Part shown: piece by piece, positions 1-5,790 of the stretch | Layout: every line of letters starts with the position of its first letter | Position numbering within the stretch: the first letter of the stretch is position 1 | Assembly (NCBI GenBank): GCA_027009605.1 | Contig: JALVCY010000028.1 | Span: 1-5,822, forward strand | Direction of reading: 5' to 3' | DNA length: 5,822 nt | Source of the DNA: Saprospiraceae bacterium | Lineage (GTDB): Bacteria; Bacteroidota; Bacteroidia; Chitinophagales; Saprospiraceae | Program-made: the position numbers and the translations under genes | Notes under the pieces: model-generated | Told to the model about the DNA's origin: nothing | Seen by the model: only the letters and a program-made list of their open reading frames with translations | Database searches by the model: none

Positions 1-493
1 ACCCATCAACCCAGATTCCTTTGCGCTCCGTCCCCTTCGCTTCATGCATCACGCCAAAGCCATTGGGCAGCCCATCTTGCCAAAGCCCATCATACCGGCT
101 ACCATCAGGATAATAACAAATCCCCTTCCCGGAAGGACGATGGCGTCTAAAATACCCCACATATCGATTGCCGGTTTCATCTAAATAAACACCGATTCCG
201 TTTTTACAATTACCGGACACACAACCTGTCTTTTGGGGTTGGTTCGCTTTCGCAAAAACATTTTCACCGACCGGCAGACCTTTTTTGAAAAAGCCCTTTA
301 CTTTTTCGCCTTTGGGATAAGCCCAAACGCCTTCGCCATCCGGCAAGCCCCCCTTAAATTCGCCGGTGTATAGACTACCGTCAGCAAACCGATAGGCTCC
401 GGTCCCATCTTGGCAAGACCCCGAAAGGCACTGCGCATGCCCTACCTGCACAAAGGTCAATAGACCCATTAGGTACAAAAAGATAATTCTCAT
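1..493 (-). CDS. Secreted MORN-repeat protein, C-terminus beyond window
   Basis: The reading frame is open from the ATG at 493-491 to the left edge, giving 164 residues and one spare base; the C-terminus is missing. Residues 1-20 (MRIIFLYLMGLLTFVQVGHA) form a signal peptide, probably cut after HA. There is no lipobox, because Gln rather than Gly/Ala/Ser precedes Cys22. The rest is MORN-type repeats, seen as G-x-G...DG..Y.G.F/W..G: GTGAYRFADGSLYTGEF (30-46), PDGEGVWAYPKG (51-62), GIGVYLDETGNRYVGYF (99-115), GKGICYYPDGSRYDGLW (122-138) and GFGVMHEAKGTERKGIW (145-161). Two larger modules of about 69 residues each start with a Cys pair, CLSGSC (22-27) and CVSGNC (91-96), pointing to an internal duplication. 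MORN repeats are short beta-hairpin units, often protein- or membrane-binding; the role here is unknown. Bacterial MORN proteins sometimes carry a further C-terminal domain, which cannot be judged here. No Shine-Dalgarno is evident before the ATG. The repeat assignment is firm, the function open. Confidence 0.88.
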   Translation of the reverse strand, partial: MRIIFLYLMGLLTFVQVGHAQCLSGSCQDGTGAYRFADGSLYTGEFKGGLPDGEGVWAYPKGEKVKGFFKKGLPVGENVFAKANQPQKTGCVSGNCKNGIGVYLDETGNRYVGYFRRHRPSGKGICYYPDGSRYDGLWQDGLPNGFGVMHEAKGTERKGIWVDG

Positions 494-671
494 AGTAATA
501 GTTAGTTTGATAAATGAATTCTATCATATATTGTACCAAAAAACCACAAAAATCAGAGTCAAAGTCCTTTATTCTCAATGGCTTACGCAAAAAAATACTA
601 ATCAGCTAACTACGAACCAATCATGTATAAATAAAAAATACAAATTGTGGAAAAATAAATATATTCAATGT
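494..671. other. AT-rich intergenic leader
   Basis: This AT-rich stretch lies upstream of the minus-strand MORN gene and presumably holds its promoter. I found no convincing Bacteroidota-type promoter (TTTG near -33 with TAnnTTTG near -7). A small plus-strand frame from 507 is low-complexity, matches no family I recognise and runs into the palindrome at 672-696, so it is not annotated as a gene. No RNA gene or riboswitch is recognisable here. Confidence 0.5.
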
Positions 672-696
672 ACGGGCGCACCTTGTGTTCGCCCGT
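672..696. repeat. Strong palindrome (nested hairpin)
   Basis: Perfect 7-bp arms ACGGGCG (672-678) and CGCCCGT (690-696) enclose a small inner palindrome CAC-CTT-GTG (679-687) and two unpaired T. The result is a GC-rich hairpin within AT-rich DNA. It sits between two minus-strand genes, downstream of the TonB-domain gene, and could act as a transcription stop or mRNA-stabilising structure for that gene. On the minus strand it is not followed directly by a T-run, so a classic intrinsic terminator is not supported. Its form also fits a REP- or MITE-like dispersed element; that needs genome copies to decide. Confidence 0.65.
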
Positions 697-717
697 GAGC
701 GGCGAGCGGTGAGTAGA

Positions 718-840
718 TTGAGAAAGGCTGAGAAGGCGTCTCAACCTGCGAAGTCCGAAGGACAAGCACTCAACTCAGAGAGCCGAAGGCGACCGTTTCA
801 ACCTTGCGAGCCCCGGCGAGCAACACAACTTTCTCAACTA
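718..840. repeat. Degenerate repeat cluster with GAA-centred palindromes
   Basis: Several imperfect units begin with a TCAAC-like core, mostly followed by GCGA (about 741, 770, 798 and 834). Three of them carry a short palindrome: GTCC-GAA-GGAC (753-763), GCC-GAA-GGC (782-790) and GCC-CC-GGC (810-817). The left end has a separate inverted repeat, TTGAGA (718-723) with TCTCAA (739-744). The right end includes the stop codon of the TonB-domain gene (838-840), so this is the start of that gene's 3' untranslated region. The cluster is GC-richer than the flanking DNA on its left. The palindrome GCCGAAGGC is the exact reverse complement of GCCTTCGGC, which occurs repeatedly after the receptor gene, so both regions may belong to one repeat family. 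Frames crossing it look like translated repeat. Confidence 0.6.
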
Positions 841-1572
841 GCGAACCATCAAAGTCCGGTGAATATAATAAAAATGCCCATGTTGCTGTACCGTACCCAC
901 CAATTCCAAGGTAGATTTAGGGCGCACTCTTTTGATTAATTTCTTTTGCTTCGGGCTCAAACGCCCATCACTGAGTTTTTCTTTTATGATTTTATCCCGG
1001 CGAACAATGGCCACATTGAGTTCCAGCAAGTCAATTTCATCCCCCGTATCGGCTATCGCATGGATGGGCTCTTTAATCAGTTTTTTCAGCTTCCGTTTGC
1101 TGACCACATCCGAGTCCAAATCCCCCCAAACCAAAGAATAACCATCCAATTTGGAATCCTCCACCAAGTCAAAATGAATGGGGATTTCCAACTCCACAGC
1201 TACCGGCTGTCCTTCTTTAACGGCCGGCTCCCAATCCGGCATATTCCGGACAATACTCAACGCCTCCTCTCCACATCCATAACCAATATCATAGAGGACT
1301 TTAGGTGCTACAACCTTTCCGTACTGATTGACTGTAAAACGAACAATGACCACGCCCTCTACCCCATGAAGCTTGGCAGAATCCGGATAAGACAGGTGAT
1401 TTTTGACAAATTCAACGATTTTTTGGTTCGAAGCATTTCTTTTTTCGGCGCTTCCATTTTTGTACTGTTGGCAGCCGACAAAATAGGGCATTTGATCGAC
1501 ACTCCGCACTTCTTGCGCTTGCGCCCAAAATACTAGGATTAGAAAACCCAACACGAAGACTATTTTTTTCAT
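838..1572 (-). CDS. Secreted TonB C-terminal-domain protein with extra C-terminal domain
   Basis: The product has 244 residues. Residues 1-19 form a signal peptide (MKKIVFVLGFLILVFWAQA, cut before Gln20), so the mature protein is probably periplasmic. Residues about 50-136 are a TonB C-terminal domain: NHLSYPDSAKLHGVEGVVIV (58-77), the T-V-x-x-x-G-K-V strand (80-87), GYGCGEEAL (97-105), MPDWEPAVKEGQPV (111-124) and a closing strand to F135. This domain normally contacts the TonB box of outer-membrane receptors. Unlike classical TonB there is no clear Pro-rich linker, and the only hydrophobic segment looks cleavable, so energy transduction is doubtful. Residues about 140-244 are Lys-rich, and the last 65 resemble the GldM/PorM C-terminal domain (inference). 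Cys34 and Cys100 could pair. AAAGGA lies only 2 bases before the ATG. The gene diverges from the kinase-receptor pair. Domain firm; role uncertain. Confidence 0.87.
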   Translation of the reverse strand: MKKIVFVLGFLILVFWAQAQEVRSVDQMPYFVGCQQYKNGSAEKRNASNQKIVEFVKNHLSYPDSAKLHGVEGVVIVRFTVNQYGKVVAPKVLYDIGYGCGEEALSIVRNMPDWEPAVKEGQPVAVELEIPIHFDLVEDSKLDGYSLVWGDLDSDVVSKRKLKKLIKEPIHAIADTGDEIDLLELNVAIVRRDKIIKEKLSDGRLSPKQKKLIKRVRPKSTLELVGTVQQHGHFYYIHRTLMVR

Positions 1573-1589
1573 ATTCCTTTTACATTAGT

Positions 1590-1621
1590 AACTTCCCAAA
1601 AGTTCAAATCTTTGGAAAGTT
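1590..1621. promoter_or_regulatory. Inverted repeat in divergent promoter region (candidate operator)
   Basis: AACTTCCCAAA (1590-1600) and TTTGGAAAGTT (1611-1621) are inverted copies matching at 10 of 11 positions, separated by 10 bases. Centre-to-centre spacing is 21 bp, two helical turns, which fits a dimeric DNA-binding protein. The site lies in the 118-bp gap between the divergent TonB-domain and kinase genes, 18 bp from the first start and 69 bp from the second, so one regulator could affect both. It could also fold as an RNA hairpin in a 5' leader. The binding protein is unknown. Confidence 0.5.
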
Positions 1622-1628
1622 TGTACAA
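1597..1628 (-). promoter_or_regulatory. Possible Bacteroidota-type promoter for the TonB-domain gene
   Basis: On the minus strand, TTG (1628-1626) is followed after 21 bases by AACTTTTG (1604-1597). This differs at one position from the Bacteroidota -7 consensus TAnnTTTG, and the spacing is in the usual range for the -33 TTTG/-7 pair. It would give a 5' leader of roughly 20 bases before the ATG at 1572. It overlaps the inverted repeat, as expected for an operator. Such short motifs occur by chance in AT-rich DNA, so this is weak. Confidence 0.3.
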
Positions 1629-1690
1629 TAAAGCAATTTTTTACGTTTTATTTTCATTTCATCCCATTTTTTCCCTTTCTTTGACCGATA

Positions 1691-2869
1691 ATGAGCCGAA
1701 ACAATCCAAATAATATCTACTCAATCAAATCCAGATGGAAAATCTATCTAGGTCTGGCCGGCTTATTGATTGTACTATTGTCCTTGGTATATACCTACTA
1801 CCTTTCCAACAAAATCAAGGAAGAAGAGAAACATAAGGTACAGCATATCGCACTAGCGATTCAAGCACTACAGGATTCTATGTATTTGACTTTGGTCAAT
1901 GGTGTTATGCACGACAACTCTACCACGCCGCTGATTCTGGTCAATGATCGCGGGGGGATTGATGGAGCCAGCAATTTTGGAGAAAGACAGGATCAAGATA
2001 CTGTTTTTCTCCGCAAGGAGCTCAACCAAATCATACAAAACGGGGGCAAACCCTTTGTCGTCAGCAACCAATACAACACCCAGTACATCTATTACAAGCA
2101 ATCTAAGCTACTCACCCAGCTAAATTATATGCCGCTGATTCAATTATTACTGATTTCGGCCTTTATTTTCTTGGGGTATATGGCTTTTAGTGCCGCAAGA
2201 CAGACCGAACAAAACCTAGTTTGGGTCGGTATGGCCAAAGAAACTGCCCACCAATTAGGGACGCCCATTACCGCCATTGTTGCTTGGATTGAACACCTAA
2301 AAATGCTCAACCCCGATGACGAAATGACCCAAAATATCGTCAATGAGCTCCAAAAAGATGTCACTAGACTGGAATTAATCGCTGAACGCTTCTCCAAAGT
2401 AGGCTCCACTCCCGATTTAGTCCCTACCAACATCAACGAAGAGTTGGAAAAAGTCATGGAATACATGCGGGCTCGCTCCCCCAAAAAGATGAAATTTTCT
2501 TTGACGGCCGAGAAAGACAAAATTATTGGAGACATCAATGCTCCTTTGTTTGACTGGGTCATCGAAAACCTAATTCGCAATGCTTTAGATGCCATGGAAG
2601 GTAAGGGGAGCATCCATATTGACCTAAAAACTACTAATAATCGCATCATTATCCATCTTTCTGACACCGGAAAGGGCATTCCCAGTGGTAAATTAAAAAC
2701 TATTTTCAACCCCGGATACACCACAAAAAAAAGGGGTTGGGGGCTTGGTTTGTCTCTATCTAAGCGGATTATTGAATCCTATCACTCTGGTAAGATTTTT
2801 GTAAAATCAAGTTCTATCGGAAAAGGGACAACCTTTGAGATAGATTTACCGTTAAACTCGGCATTGTAA
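1691..2869 (+). CDS. Membrane-bound sensor histidine kinase
   Basis: This 392-residue inner-membrane kinase senses through a periplasmic domain and should autophosphorylate on His187. Transmembrane segments lie at about 18-38 and 148-166, with a 110-residue periplasmic sensor between them containing TPLILVNDRGG (79-89). No HAMP domain is apparent; the second segment leads straight to the dimerisation helix. The H-box is GMAKETAHQLGTPITAI (180-196). The catalytic domain shows the N-box ENLIRNALDAM (292-302; Asn293, Asn297), the D-box DTGKGI (325-330), an F-box with Phe339 (IFNPGYTTKK) and the glycine-rich RGWGLGLSL (348-356). All key residues are present, so the kinase should be active. AHQLGTP and RGWGLGLSL are typical of a Bacteroidota kinase family. 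No response regulator lies in the window, so its partner is unknown. The start follows ACCGATA with no clear Shine-Dalgarno. The receptor gene begins 14 bp downstream, suggesting co-transcription. Confidence 0.93.
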   Translation: MSRNNPNNIYSIKSRWKIYLGLAGLLIVLLSLVYTYYLSNKIKEEEKHKVQHIALAIQALQDSMYLTLVNGVMHDNSTTPLILVNDRGGIDGASNFGERQDQDTVFLRKELNQIIQNGGKPFVVSNQYNTQYIYYKQSKLLTQLNYMPLIQLLLISAFIFLGYMAFSAARQTEQNLVWVGMAKETAHQLGTPITAIVAWIEHLKMLNPDDEMTQNIVNELQKDVTRLELIAERFSKVGSTPDLVPTNINEELEKVMEYMRARSPKKMKFSLTAEKDKIIGDINAPLFDWVIENLIRNALDAMEGKGSIHIDLKTTNNRIIIHLSDTGKGIPSGKLKTIFNPGYTTKKRGWGLGLSLSKRIIESYHSGKIFVKSSSIGKGTTFEIDLPLNSAL

Positions 2870-2883
2870 TCAACATGCTCTAA

Positions 2884-5385
2884 ATGAGACATTCCATCAT
2901 TGGAATTTTATTGCTTTTTTCGCTCGGAAGTGTTTTTGCGCAAGCGGGACACAACGGGCTTCGTGTGTCTGTACTCGATGAGCATTTTTTGCCCTTACCG
3001 GGTGTAAATGTGTATGCCGGAGAAGAATTTGGGGGCACCACAGACATGGATGGCATTATCTATATCCCCACCGACAAGCTACACCGGGTTTATGAGTTTT
3101 CTTTCTTAGGATATGAAACGGTCTCACTCAGTTTTTTTGACATCAGACGCAAAGGAGCCAAAGTCCAACTCAAACCCAACCAATTGGTCATCCAAGAAGT
3201 CGTCGTCGTGGGTCGCACCGACGCCCGAAAAGAAGACATCCCCTACCAAGTAGAAAAAATATCCAGCGAAGACATAGCCTTTCTCAACCCCCAAACCACA
3301 GCCGGTGCGATGGAATCTTCCGGCCAAGTATTTGTCCAACGCTCTCAAGCCGGTGGTGGAAGCCCGGTTTTAAGGGGGTTTGAAGCCAACAAAGTCCTTT
3401 TGGTCGTGGACGGGGTACGCATGAACAATGCCATCTATAGAAGCGGCCATCTCCAAAATGCCATTACCATAGATAATTCTGCGTTGGACAAAATGGAAAT
3501 TATTTTTGGCCCCGGCTCCTTGATGTACGGCTCCGATGCCCTAGGTGGGGTGATTCATTTCCGAACACGCCGTCCGTCTATTTTGGTTAAGGATGATTTA
3601 GCCGATCAGCGCACTAATGCAGCCGGATACCTACGGTTTGCGACAGCAAATCTTGAAAAAACAGCTCATATCGACTTTGATTATGCACGTCATAAATTCG
3701 GGATGTTTACCAGCTTATCTTATTCCAAATTTGGGGATTTGCGCACCGGCAGTGTTCGAGACGAAAAATATCCCGATTTTGGCAAACAACTCTACTTTGT
3801 CAATCGTGTCCATGAAAGTGACCAAGTCATTAAGAATTTTGACCCCAATATCATTCCGCAAAGTGCCTATTGGCAATTAGACGTACTCAACAAATTGCGC
3901 TTTCAGGCCACTGACAAACTGGAATTTGGTCTTAATTTCCAAATTTCTGACTCCGGCAATATCAATCGCAATGACAAGTTGTCCATTACCAAGGGAGACC
4001 CACAACGCCTAAAATATTCAGAATGGTATTATGGCCCCCAACTCCGGATGATGACCGCTTTGCACACCAAATGGGTCGGAAAAAATATTTTCTTCAATAA
4101 AGTGAAAGCCATCGTCTCTTATCAAAAGATCAACGAAGACCGCCTGACACGCAAATTTGCGAAAGTCCAGCGCTCCTTTCAGTTTGAAGATGTAGAAGTC
4201 CTTGCGGCAACGGTTGACTTGGAAAAGTGGCTGAATAAACGCTCCACTTTTAAGTTTTTGTATGGTGCGGAGCTAGACATCAATAATGTGTATTCCAAGG
4301 CGGGAAAGCTAGACATTACGACTAATTTTATCACAGGAGTCAAACCCACTAGATACCCTTCCGGGGGCAGCCACATGAACTCCAAAGGAGCTTATGGAAT
4401 CTTACAGATTCAATCCAGAGATAGTGTTTTTTCACTCAATAGTGGACTTCGCTATTCTGCCATCAGCCTTACGGCAAAATACAATAAGGACGATGTTTAT
4501 GAATGGCCAAGAAGCTTTTACGATGGTATCACCAACCAAAACAACGCACTCACTTGGGGCGTCGGAGCTACCGTTAATGCCAAAAGCGGCCTACAACTCC
4601 GGACTTTGGTATCTACTGCTTTCAGAGCCCCCAACTTGGATGATTTTGGTAAAATCAGAGAGAAAAACGGTTATATCACCGTCCCGAATCCCGGTGTCTC
4701 TCCGGAAAATTCCATGCAGATGGAGTTTACGGTCGGTCAATTTTTCCGCAAGCGCGCCTATTACAATTCCGGAAAAAAAGGCTTTGCAGCGAATCTATAT
4801 TTCACGGCTTTCCGGACTCAATTGACGGACGCTATTATTGTGGACACCTTCCCTGCGCCGGATGGGAGCAAGGTGATTTGTGAAGAAGATGAATGTTATC
4901 GGACAACAGCGAGCATCAATGCAGATTCAGCAACCATTCAAGGGATTTCAGCCAATGCCATTTTTTATCTTGGCAGGCATTGGAAGCTTAATGGTAGCTG
5001 GAGTATTACCGAAGGTTTTATTGGCCGGAAAGAAGATCACCGTCCTATGGCGCACATTCCGCCTCCTTACGGAAAAGTAAGTCTGAGCTACAAAACCAAG
5101 CGTTTTCAAATATCCGCCAATATCCGTTTTAATGGATTCAAGCCTATAGATGAATTTGGCCCGGGGACTTCCGACAATGCCAAAAACACCTATAAAGAAG
5201 GTGCGCTGGCTTGGCATACTTATAACCTTCACACCTCCTTTAAGCTTCGTAAAAACTATTCGATGCAATTTGGTATTGAGAATATTTCCGATTTGCATTA
5301 TCGCCCGTTTGCTTCCAATATTTCTGCGCCCGGCAGGAATTTTATTATTTCCTTGCGGAAAGATTTTGGAAAAGCGAAGGAATGA
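2884..5385 (+). CDS. TonB-dependent outer-membrane receptor (haem/siderophore-like)
   Basis: This complete 833-residue receptor should import a scarce ligand across the outer membrane. Residues 1-19 are a signal peptide (cut before Gln20). Residues 25-97 form a carboxypeptidase-regulatory-like beta-sandwich common in Bacteroidota receptors (LPGVNVYAGEEFGGTTDMDG, 38-57). A TonB-box-like IQEVVVVG (103-110) follows. The plug (about 115-230) holds SPVLRGFEANKVLLVVDGVR (160-179), RSGHLQNA (186-193) and GPGSLMYGSDALGGVIHF (209-226). The 22-strand-type barrel follows, ending ISLRKDF (822-828) and a GKAKE tail. The plug and the boxes FRAP (580-583) and NPGV (602-605) resemble haemoglobin/haem and related iron receptors, but no His lies between those boxes, where haem receptors carry a ligand. 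The only cysteines, Cys666 and Cys671, flank an acidic CEEDEC. A stop codon just before the ATG fixes the earliest ATG start; no Shine-Dalgarno is visible. Ligand not proven. Confidence 0.93.
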   Translation: MRHSIIGILLLFSLGSVFAQAGHNGLRVSVLDEHFLPLPGVNVYAGEEFGGTTDMDGIIYIPTDKLHRVYEFSFLGYETVSLSFFDIRRKGAKVQLKPNQLVIQEVVVVGRTDARKEDIPYQVEKISSEDIAFLNPQTTAGAMESSGQVFVQRSQAGGGSPVLRGFEANKVLLVVDGVRMNNAIYRSGHLQNAITIDNSALDKMEIIFGPGSLMYGSDALGGVIHFRTRRPSILVKDDLADQRTNAAGYLRFATANLEKTAHIDFDYARHKFGMFTSLSYSKFGDLRTGSVRDEKYPDFGKQLYFVNRVHESDQVIKNFDPNIIPQSAYWQLDVLNKLRFQATDKLEFGLNFQISDSGNINRNDKLSITKGDPQRLKYSEWYYGPQLRMMTALHTKWVGKNIFFNKVKAIVSYQKINEDRLTRKFAKVQRSFQFEDVEVLAATVDLEKWLNKRSTFKFLYGAELDINNVYSKAGKLDITTNFITGVKPTRYPSGGSHMNSKGAYGILQIQSRDSVFSLNSGLRYSAISLTAKYNKDDVYEWPRSFYDGITNQNNALTWGVGATVNAKSGLQLRTLVSTAFRAPNLDDFGKIREKNGYITVPNPGVSPENSMQMEFTVGQFFRKRAYYNSGKKGFAANLYFTAFRTQLTDAIIVDTFPAPDGSKVICEEDECYRTTASINADSATIQGISANAIFYLGRHWKLNGSWSITEGFIGRKEDHRPMAHIPPPYGKVSLSYKTKRFQISANIRFNGFKPIDEFGPGTSDNAKNTYKEGALAWHTYNLHTSFKLRKNYSMQFGIENISDLHYRPFASNISAPGRNFIISLRKDFGKAKE

Positions 5386-5446
5386 TGTTTTATTGAGTTT
5401 ACTCTGAAAAGTATTCTGTTGAAAAACTACCAAGCTTTATTATATT

Positions 5447-5526
5447 GTTCAATTGCCTTCGGCGTTCAATTTGTGCTTCGCACGTTCAAATTGCCCTTCG
5501 GGCGTTCAATGCCTTCGGCGTTCAAG
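5447..5526. repeat. Tandem array of TTC-centred palindromes joined by GTTCAA
   Basis: Starting about 60 bp after the receptor stop codon, four odd-length palindromes follow each other every 18-20 bp: GCC-TTC-GGC (5455-5463), GTGC-TTC-GCAC (5473-5483), GCCC-TTC-GGGC (5493-5503) and GCC-TTC-GGC (5511-5519). Each is preceded and followed by GTTCAA plus A/T or G. The stems differ in sequence but stay perfectly self-complementary, while the TTC centre and the linker are constant. In RNA they would form a row of small hairpins in the receptor's 3' untranslated region and could aid termination or stability, though no T-run follows. Confidence 0.8.
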
Positions 5527-5535
5527 GGGGACGTT

Positions 5536-5567
5536 CTCTTGGCTACCTAGCCGTTAAGTTCAAGGAG
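5536..5567. repeat. 32-bp direct repeat with palindrome, copy 1
   Basis: This segment recurs at 5791-5822, 255 bp downstream, with one mismatch (A against G at 5545). It contains the palindrome GGCTA-CC-TAGCC (5541-5552), then CCGTTAA and GTTCAAGGAG. The CCGTTA core equals the start of the 8-bp units that follow. Confidence 0.85.
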
Positions 5568-5589
5568 TAAGATTTCATTTCTTGCCTTC

Positions 5590-5651
5590 CCGTTATACCG
5601 TTATACCGCTACACCGTTACACCGTTATACCGTTACACCGCTACACCGTTA
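5590..5651. repeat. 8-bp minisatellite CCGYTAYA, array 1
   Basis: Seven complete 8-bp units fill 5590-5645 without gaps, followed by a partial CCGTTA. They are of three kinds: CCGTTATA (three copies), CCGTTACA (two) and CCGCTACA (two). Variation is limited to positions 4 and 7. Because three units make 24 bp, every reading frame through the array repeats every 8 residues, giving an artificial RYTVIPLH-like peptide in one frame. Confidence 0.92.
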
Positions 5652-5654
5652 GTT

Positions 5655-5663
5655 GCCTTCGGC
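5655..5663. repeat. Isolated GCCTTCGGC palindrome
   Basis: This is the same GCC-TTC-GGC palindrome as in the upstream hairpin row, again followed by GTTCAAGG. It marks the junction between the two higher-order copies. Confidence 0.8.
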
Positions 5664-5694
5664 GTTCAAGGAGTAAGAGTTCTTTCTTGCCTTC

Positions 5695-5764
5695 CCGTTA
5701 TACCGCTACACCGATACACCGTTACACCGCTACACCGTTACACCGTTATACCGTTACACCGTTA
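5695..5764. repeat. 8-bp minisatellite CCGNTAYA, array 2
   Basis: Eight complete units fill 5695-5758 and a partial CCGTTA follows. The order is CCGTTATA, CCGCTACA, CCGATACA, CCGTTACA, CCGCTACA, CCGTTACA, CCGTTATA, CCGTTACA. The third unit has A at position 4, a variant absent from array 1. The order of variants differs from array 1, so the arrays have been rearranged since any duplication. Confidence 0.92.
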
Positions 5765-5767
5765 GTT

Positions 5768-5776
5768 GCCTTCGGC
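5768..5776. repeat. Isolated GCCTTCGGC palindrome
   Basis: This second isolated copy follows array 2, in the same GTTAGTT context and with the same GTTCAAGGAGTA on its right as the copy at 5655-5663. Confidence 0.8.
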
Positions 5777-5790
5777 GTTCAAGGAGTACG

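Noticed and set aside
508..526. TGATA/TATCA inverted repeat before the MORN gene
   Set aside because: Five-base AT-rich arms are expected by chance in this composition.
507..698. A 63-residue plus-strand frame in AT-rich DNA
   Set aside because: Low-complexity Asn/Lys-rich translation, no recognisable motif, and its end lies in the palindrome at 672-696.
685..939. An 84-residue plus-strand frame
   Set aside because: It covers the degenerate repeat cluster and then the antisense of the TonB-domain gene; its composition (Arg/Ser/Gln-rich) reflects the repeat.
946..1536. A 196-residue plus-strand frame
   Set aside because: It is antisense to the TonB-domain gene, whose minus-strand frame has a signal peptide and a clear domain.
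2140..2724. A 194-residue minus-strand frame
   Set aside because: It is antisense to the kinase H-, N- and D-boxes, which are plainly the coding sense.
4948..5433. A 161-residue minus-strand frame
   Set aside because: It is antisense to the receptor barrel and has no family resemblance.
5386..5446. Intrinsic terminator directly after the receptor
   Set aside because: No GC-rich stem followed by a T-run is visible; only the later hairpin row could serve, and it also lacks a T-run.
5590..5764. CRISPR-like array
   Set aside because: Units are 8 bp with no unique spacers, and the 106-113 bp period contains further repeats rather than spacer sequences; no cas genes are present.
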